From Cyanobacteria bacterium UBA2566 (lineage in GTDB: Bacteria; Cyanobacteriota; Cyanobacteriia; Cyanobacteriales; Desertifilaceae): 64,000 nucleotides of DNA. This document shows positions 60,301 through 64,000 of this stretch, piece by piece. The stretch is taken from the NCBI GenBank assembly GCA_002340255.1, contig DDLS01000209.1:1-64000 (forward strand), written 5' to 3'. How positions within the stretch are numbered: position 1 is the first letter of the stretch; every line of letters starts with the position of its first letter. The notes below the pieces were generated by a model, which was not told the origin of the DNA, did no database searches, and worked only from the letters and a program-made list of their open reading frames with translations. Position numbers and translations under genes: made by a program.

Positions 60301-63300
60301 GAAGCCATCGTGAACCATATTTGTGATGACTTCGTCTCCTACTTGCCATTGTGAGACTTCTGCTCCGACAGCAGAGATTGTTCCTGTACATTCCAAGCCA
60401 AAGGTGAGTTGTTTGGAACTGGTAATGCCCAGATGTTCGGCATAGTAATCTTGGAGTAATCCCAGGGCATTAAGCACATCTCGGAAGTTTAGTCCTACTG
60501 CCGCTACCTCAATTTCTACTTCGTTGGCTTCAGGAAGACGACGCTGCATTGGCTGCCAACTGAGGTTGTCTATCACTCCGTATTCTGCCAGTTTTAATTG
60601 CACCGGTTGCCCTGGCGAATTTATTGATTGTTGCTGTGGTTTTTGTTCGAGTCTGGCGACATAGCGACTTCCTTGACGTATTGCTATTTGCTCTTCTACA
60701 TCTTCTGATAATAGTTCATGGACTAGGGAGTCTAAGTTTTCATTAATACTTGCTTCTGGGTCACAGTCGAACCGTTTACACCTTAACTCTAAGTGTTCTT
60801 GGGCAATTACCCCTCCTAGTCCCCATAAACTTCTATACTCAGGGTTAATGACTTCGGAGTCTGTTTTGACACTCTGGGTTCCTTGAGTTACTAACCATAG
60901 CTGTGGCATGGTTTTGTCTTTGCTCTTGAGGATTGCTTGCACCAAATGCAGTGCTGCGGCGCAGCTATTTTCTTGGATTTTCTCTAATTCTAAGTTATCT
61001 TTGTTTGCTGATGGCTGCACTCCCCACAAATGCACAACGCCTGTAATCCCTGGATTTTCCTCTAGCAGTTGCTGGAATTGCTCTTCGCTGGTGGGATTGA
61101 TTTGATAGTGTTGTAGACTTAGCTGCTTATAGGTCTGTCCTGGTGATACTCTGATGGACTCATGACCTTTGTGTTGGAGTGTTTCTAGTAGTTGAGTCTC
61201 TTCTGTCAAGACTAACCATTTGCTGCTTGCTGTTGATGGGTTTGTTGAGGATAGGGCTTGGGCTTGCCAGTTGATTTGATAATACCAATGGCTGATATCT
61301 GGTTGCAGACTTTTGAGGAGGGTATCGGTTGTTGTAACCATTATCCTTAATCCCTCCAGCTCGGCTACCACAGTTCCCTGGTTATCTACGAGGAAAATAT
61401 CGGCTGTTAAGCTGTTTTCTGGTATTTCGGCGATCGCCCATGCTTGACTTATTGCCTGACGATACAGCTTCAATTTCTCTATCCCTACTGGTAGATAGGT
61501 TTTATCGCCTGTTTCTATTTTGCCCAGAGCATGACCCGTGATTTGTATCGCTACATCTAATAAGGCTGGATGTATCTGATAGTCTGTTACCTCTCCTATT
61601 AACTCCTCCGGTAAGGCTATTTCTGCGAGGGCTTTACCTTCACCTTTCCACAACTGTTTGAGTCCTTGGAAACTTCTCCCGTGTTTTAGACCTGTTGAGC
61701 CACAGAGTTGATAATGTTCTTGAACTTCTATGGCTTGACTACAGTCTCTTTTGTATTGTTCGAGGTCAATTTTAGCTGGACTTTTAGCAATGGATTGGGG
61801 ATATATTGTTCCTTCACTGTGCAATTTCCATTGTCGCACCTGTTGATTCCCAGCTTCTGATGCACTAAATATTTCAAACTTGTAACTATTATTGTCTAAA
61901 AGACTGACGACTGTCTGTACCTTCTTAAGTTCTGTTTCTGGTAGGATCAACCCTTGCGCGATCGCCACATCAGAAACGACGACTTGTTCTTGGGAGCTGA
62001 AGAGATTTCTTCCCACTGCCATTGCCATTTCTAGATAGCCTGTACCCGGAAATAGAGACCGATCAAAGACTTGGTGGTGATTCAAGTAGTCTGGAGATTG
62101 AGCGCCTAGGTAGGATTGAAAACGATGTTGATCTTCTATTCCTGCTAGTTCTAGCTTTTCTCCTAGTAATGGGTGCCAATATTGTGTTGTCGATAAACGC
62201 AGGCTTGGCTGGTATTTATTATTGCTTTCTATCCAGTATTTTTCTCTTTGGAATGGATAGGTCGGCAAAACTACTTTCTCCCGGTTATAGTTTTGGTCAA
62301 ATCCTAACCAATCTACTTTGGCTCCCTGTACATACAACTTTCCTAAACTTGAAAGCATCTGTTGCCATTCATCCACTCCTGGACGCAACGATGGTAGCCA
62401 CACACCTACCTCTTCGGGTAAACATTGTCTTCCCATTCCCAACAAAATTGGTTTGGGGCCAATTTCTAGGAAAGTTGTAAAGCCTTGTTGGTTTAACTCC
62501 TTCATTCCTCGATCAAACCTTACGGGTTGGCGGACGTGATTTACCCAATATTGTGCGGAGACAATCGCGTTGTCTGCTTTGGTTCCTGTAAGGTTAGAGA
62601 TTACTGGTATCGTGGGTTGATGGTAGGTCAGTTGATTGGCGATCGCTTCAAATTCTGCCAACATCGGTTCCATCAATGATGAATGGAAGGCATGGGAGAC
62701 TTGCAGTTGTTTGGTTTTGATTCCGGCTGATTCTAGGCTGCTGACAATGGCTTTGATGGCCATAGAGTCACCCGAAATAACGATACTTTCTGGTCCGTTG
62801 ATAGCTGCTATCGATAGTTCTGGATGGGCAGCGATCGCCGCTTTCACCACCGACTCTGATGCCATTACTGAAACCATCTCCCCGCCAGTTGGTAATTTTT
62901 GCATCAACCTTCCCCGGGCAGCAATTAATTTCAAACCATCCTCTAAACTAAATACTCCCGCTACCGTTGCGGCTACATATTCACCCACACTATGACCCAT
63001 GACGACATCCGGTTTAATTCCCCAGGATTGCCACAGTTGATACAAAGCGTATTCTATAGCAAATAAAGCAGGCTGGGTATAGGCTGTTTGGTCTAGTCGG
63101 AATGCATTCGACTCATCTATATTTTCTGGATAGAGAAGGTCTCGTAATGAAGTGTCCTGGAAGTTTTCGACACAACTCAGAATGTCTTCACATTGGTGAA
63201 TTGCTTCACGAAAAGGGAGGGCTGTTTGATACAACTGCCTTCCCATATTCACATATTGAGAACCTTGTCCTGTGAAAAGGAAGGCGACTTGGGGGATCGT

Positions 63301-64000
63301 GGTATTATTAATCAGTTCTCCCGAGTAAATTCCGGGGACTTCTTCTCCATCTTTGTACTGTCGGAATTTCTCCACTAATTCTGATTGGTTATGTGCCAGG
63401 ATTGCTAGTCTGTGGTGGAAGTGGGCACGTCCTATATTAGCGGTATAGCAGATATCAGCCACCTCTAATTCCGGATAAATAGTTATATGATTTTGATAAT
63501 TATTGACTAAATCACTAAGAGCAGTTTTAGTTTTGGCGGAGAGAGTTAATAGATGAGCTTCCCGTTCTAAATCATTTTCACTGTTGCCAGTTACCTGTTG
63601 CCTATTATCTTCTCTTGGTGCTTCTTCTAAGATTATATGAGTATTCGTTCCGCTAAAACCAAAGGCACTTACTCCTGCTATACGAGTTTTTCCATTGGTT
63701 TCCCAAGGGGTGAGTTGAGTTGAAACTTTTACGGGTAATTGAGACCAATTAATATAAGGATTAGGTTGATTAAAATGTAGAGATGGTGCGATTTGTTGAT
63801 GTTGCAGTTGCAGGACTAATTTCATCAAGCCTGCAACTCCTGCTGCTCCTTCAGTATGACCAATATTCGTTTTAGCTGAACCCAGGATTAAAGGGTGCTC
63901 TTGAGAGTGGGTTTTGCCAAATACCGCTCCTAAAGCTTCCACTTCCATAGGATCTCCTAAAGAAGTTCCTGTACCATGAGCTTCAATATAACTAACCTCT
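57301..64000 (-). CDS. Modular type I polyketide synthase, KS(part)-AT-DH-ER-KR-ACP-thioester reductase (5' end off window)
   Basis: The frame is open to the right edge; 2233 residues are visible. The order is as follows. KS end: EAHGTGTSLGDP and KTNIGHTEGAAG give both catalytic His residues. AT: GHSVGEY near 62988 and HAFH near 62685, suggesting malonyl-CoA. DH: HHQVFDRSLFP near 62075 and HPALLDVA near 61560. ER: HAAAGGVGQAA near 60130. KR: GGLGALG near 59550, a B-type LDD, and the YAAANSF Tyr near 59145. ACP: DLGLDSLM near 58655. R domain: TGATGFIGAYLL near 58355 and GYSQSKWV near 57915. The chain is fully reduced by this module and released reductively as aldehyde or alcohol. The DH has Asp instead of Gly in its HxxxGxxxxP motif. 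The Met at 63948 is internal, not the start. Confidence 0.93.
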   Translation of the reverse strand, partial: EVSYIEAHGTGTSLGDPMEVEALGAVFGKTHSQEHPLILGSAKTNIGHTEGAAGVAGLMKLVLQLQHQQIAPSLHFNQPNPYINWSQLPVKVSTQLTPWETNGKTRIAGVSAFGFSGTNTHIILEEAPREDNRQQVTGNSENDLEREAHLLTLSAKTKTALSDLVNNYQNHITIYPELEVADICYTANIGRAHFHHRLAILAHNQSELVEKFRQYKDGEEVPGIYSGELINNTTIPQVAFLFTGQGSQYVNMGRQLYQTALPFREAIHQCEDILSCVENFQDTSLRDLLYPENIDESNAFRLDQTAYTQPALFAIEYALYQLWQSWGIKPDVVMGHSVGEYVAATVAGVFSLEDGLKLIAARGRLMQKLPTGGEMVSVMASESVVKAAIAAHPELSIAAINGPESIVISGDSMAIKAIVSSLESAGIKTKQLQVSHAFHSSLMEPMLAEFEAIANQLTYHQPTIPVISNLTGTKADNAIVSAQYWVNHVRQPVRFDRGMKELNQQGFTTFLEIGPKPILLGMGRQCLPEEVGVWLPSLRPGVDEWQQMLSSLGKLYVQGAKVDWLGFDQNYNREKVVLPTYPFQREKYWIESNNKYQPSLRLSTTQYWHPLLGEKLELAGIEDQHRFQSYLGAQSPDYLNHHQVFDRSLFPGTGYLEMAMAVGRNLFSSQEQVVVSDVAIAQGLILPETELKKVQTVVSLLDNNSYKFEIFSASEAGNQQVRQWKLHSEGTIYPQSIAKSPAKIDLEQYKRDCSQAIEVQEHYQLCGSTGLKHGRSFQGLKQLWKGEGKALAEIALPEELIGEVTDYQIHPALLDVAIQITGHALGKIETGDKTYLPVGIEKLKLYRQAISQAWAIAEIPENSLTADIFLVDNQGTVVAELEGLRIMVTTTDTLLKSLQPDISHWYYQINWQAQALSSTNPSTASSKWLVLTEETQLLETLQHKGHESIRVSPGQTYKQLSLQHYQINPTSEEQFQQLLEENPGITGVVHLWGVQPSANKDNLELEKIQENSCAAALHLVQAILKSKDKTMPQLWLVTQGTQSVKTDSEVINPEYRSLWGLGGVIAQEHLELRCKRFDCDPEASINENLDSLVHELLSEDVEEQIAIRQGSRYVARLEQKPQQQSINSPGQPVQLKLAEYGVIDNLSWQPMQRRLPEANEVEIEVAAVGLNFRDVLNALGLLQDYYAEHLGITSSKQLTFGLECTGTISAVGAEVSQWQVGDEVITNMVHDGFSSFTITLAEYLIPKPKPMSFSEAATLPVTFSTAYYALEKLAKIQPGERVLIHAAAGGVGQAAVQIAQRAGAEIFATASPPKWEFLKSLGIKHIMNSRTLDFADQVMELTGGGGVDIVLNSLNGEYIPKNLEILAPQGRFVEIGKIGIWEQQQVKEKRPDISYFPFDLGEVFRQQPKVVTQLSEEVIHRSSKGELVALPHKVFASTQITEAFRYMQQAKNIGKIVVQMPQISIEPKSIQPEASYLITGGLGALGLEVAQWLVKQGAKHLVLSSRRAPSETAQQIIGNLQTDGASVDILLGDISRQEDVAKTLEAISTSFPPLKGVIHAAGVLDDGVLQQMSWERFTKVMAPKVQGTWNLHQFTKDLPLDFFVCFSSVASILGGPGQGNYAAANSFMDGLAHYRRGLGLPGLSINWGAWGSVGMAARLDSLNQKRLDSSGVIAIEPERGMQALGSLLSSSSSQVIVWPINWSKFVKQLPGGRKISFLENLISSEPSLTQNSAFREQLESVPVSERQELLANQIRSLIAKTLGWKDPQQIGIRQPLFDLGLDSLMTVELKNRLESSLQTNLSSKLLFDYPTVEALVEHLANVIPLEFSVTNSSDKSSHELPTEEIDFNAEATLDPTIIVNTTVARNIIEPQNIFLTGATGFIGAYLLDELLQKTSANIYCLIRANDRDLAKQKLKDKLESYWLWDEEKFSSRVIPVVGDLSSKFFALSTEEFKFLANQIDIIYHSGAWTNHLYPYTILKPTNVLGTQEVLRLASQIHVKPVHFLSSYVTLLSSSNNESEEVNNLTTGYSQSKWVAEKLVATGREIGIPTSIYRLATITSDANTGASRIDDRICRYVMGCIELGMVPILGSKLGENWVPINETSQAIVYLSQQETSLGKTFNIVNPKSTSWNHIFDLICSLVPSVKKVSSTDWEMALSNHPDNPLYPYFFGVQSGVEKLTEKEAGILSGVTIDDRDTQNGLLGSEITFSSIDKAYIETMLSYLNKSGFINSSS

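Noticed and set aside
62022..62480. 152-aa frame on the plus strand within the PKS gene
   Set aside because: It is antisense to the AT-DH region of a well-supported PKS with intact domain motifs; composition is that of an antisense shadow.
57301..63948. Met at 63948 as start of the PKS
   Set aside because: The frame stays open upstream and encodes the KS motif EAHGTGTSLGDP right up to the edge, so the gene begins outside the window.

Overview
This is chromosomal DNA of a filamentous, non-marine-type cyanobacterium, most like the Oscillatoriales. The evidence is the dense GCGATCGC (HIP1) octamers, nitrate assimilation by an NrtP permease and a ferredoxin-fused NirA, a high-light-inducible protein, the cyanobacterial division protein ZipN/Ftn2, DUF3611, PadR and HEAT proteins, and several families of short palindromic repeats. 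No tRNA, rRNA, CRISPR array or intact insertion sequence was seen.

Layout. 1-4.4 kb: a minus-strand nitrate block in the order nirA, a small membrane protein, nrtP. 4.5-12 kb: mixed genes, namely an OmpA/BON envelope protein, a Uma2 nuclease, an LD-carboxypeptidase, an alpha/beta hydrolase, a one-helix HLIP, an Rpn-type nuclease and a DUF2202 ferritin-like protein. 12-19 kb: a minus-strand surface-sugar region with a polyprenyl-phosphate glycosyltransferase, a small flippase-like protein, a cupin, three methyltransferases (one broken), decayed DUF6883/DUF4926 genes and a large polytopic membrane protein. 19-21.5 kb: an FHA membrane protein overlapping an MscS channel with a C-terminal DEP domain. 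21.7-23.2 kb: a PIN toxin/antitoxin pair and an orphan PhnC-like ATPase. 23.3-29.3 kb: a signalling run of hybrid histidine kinase, receiver-PAS-adenylate cyclase and EamA transporter. 29-43 kb: mostly housekeeping (glyS, accD, pilD, zipN, pdhA), plus a Ser/Thr kinase fused to an FGE-sulfatase domain, a toxin/antitoxin locus with a gutted toxin, HEAT, DUF3611 and PadR. 43-46.5 kb: small secreted and unknown proteins and a frameshifted Uma2 gene. 46.9-53.1 kb: gltB-gltD, the two NAD(P)H-dependent glutamate synthase subunits; gltB carries a palindromic repeat inside its reading frame. 53.2-64 kb: an accessory, probably biosynthetic region with an Ntn-type amide hydrolase, a PapA5-like acyltransferase and a relic of a second copy, a lipocalin-like protein, and the 3' part of a modular polyketide synthase (KS-AT-DH-ER-KR-ACP-reductase) that runs off the right edge.

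How the genes work together. NrtP and NirA bring in and reduce nitrogen to ammonium, and GltB/GltD with glutamine synthetase (not in the window) move it to glutamate. The PKS ends in a thioester reductase, so its chain should leave as an aldehyde or alcohol. The PapA-like acyltransferase nearby could esterify such an alcohol; this link is inference. The most distinctive items are the repeat inside gltB, two copies of a roughly 97-bp terminal-inverted-repeat element, the MscS-DEP/FHA pair, the PKS/acyltransferase region, and a run of decayed toxin-antitoxin-type genes.
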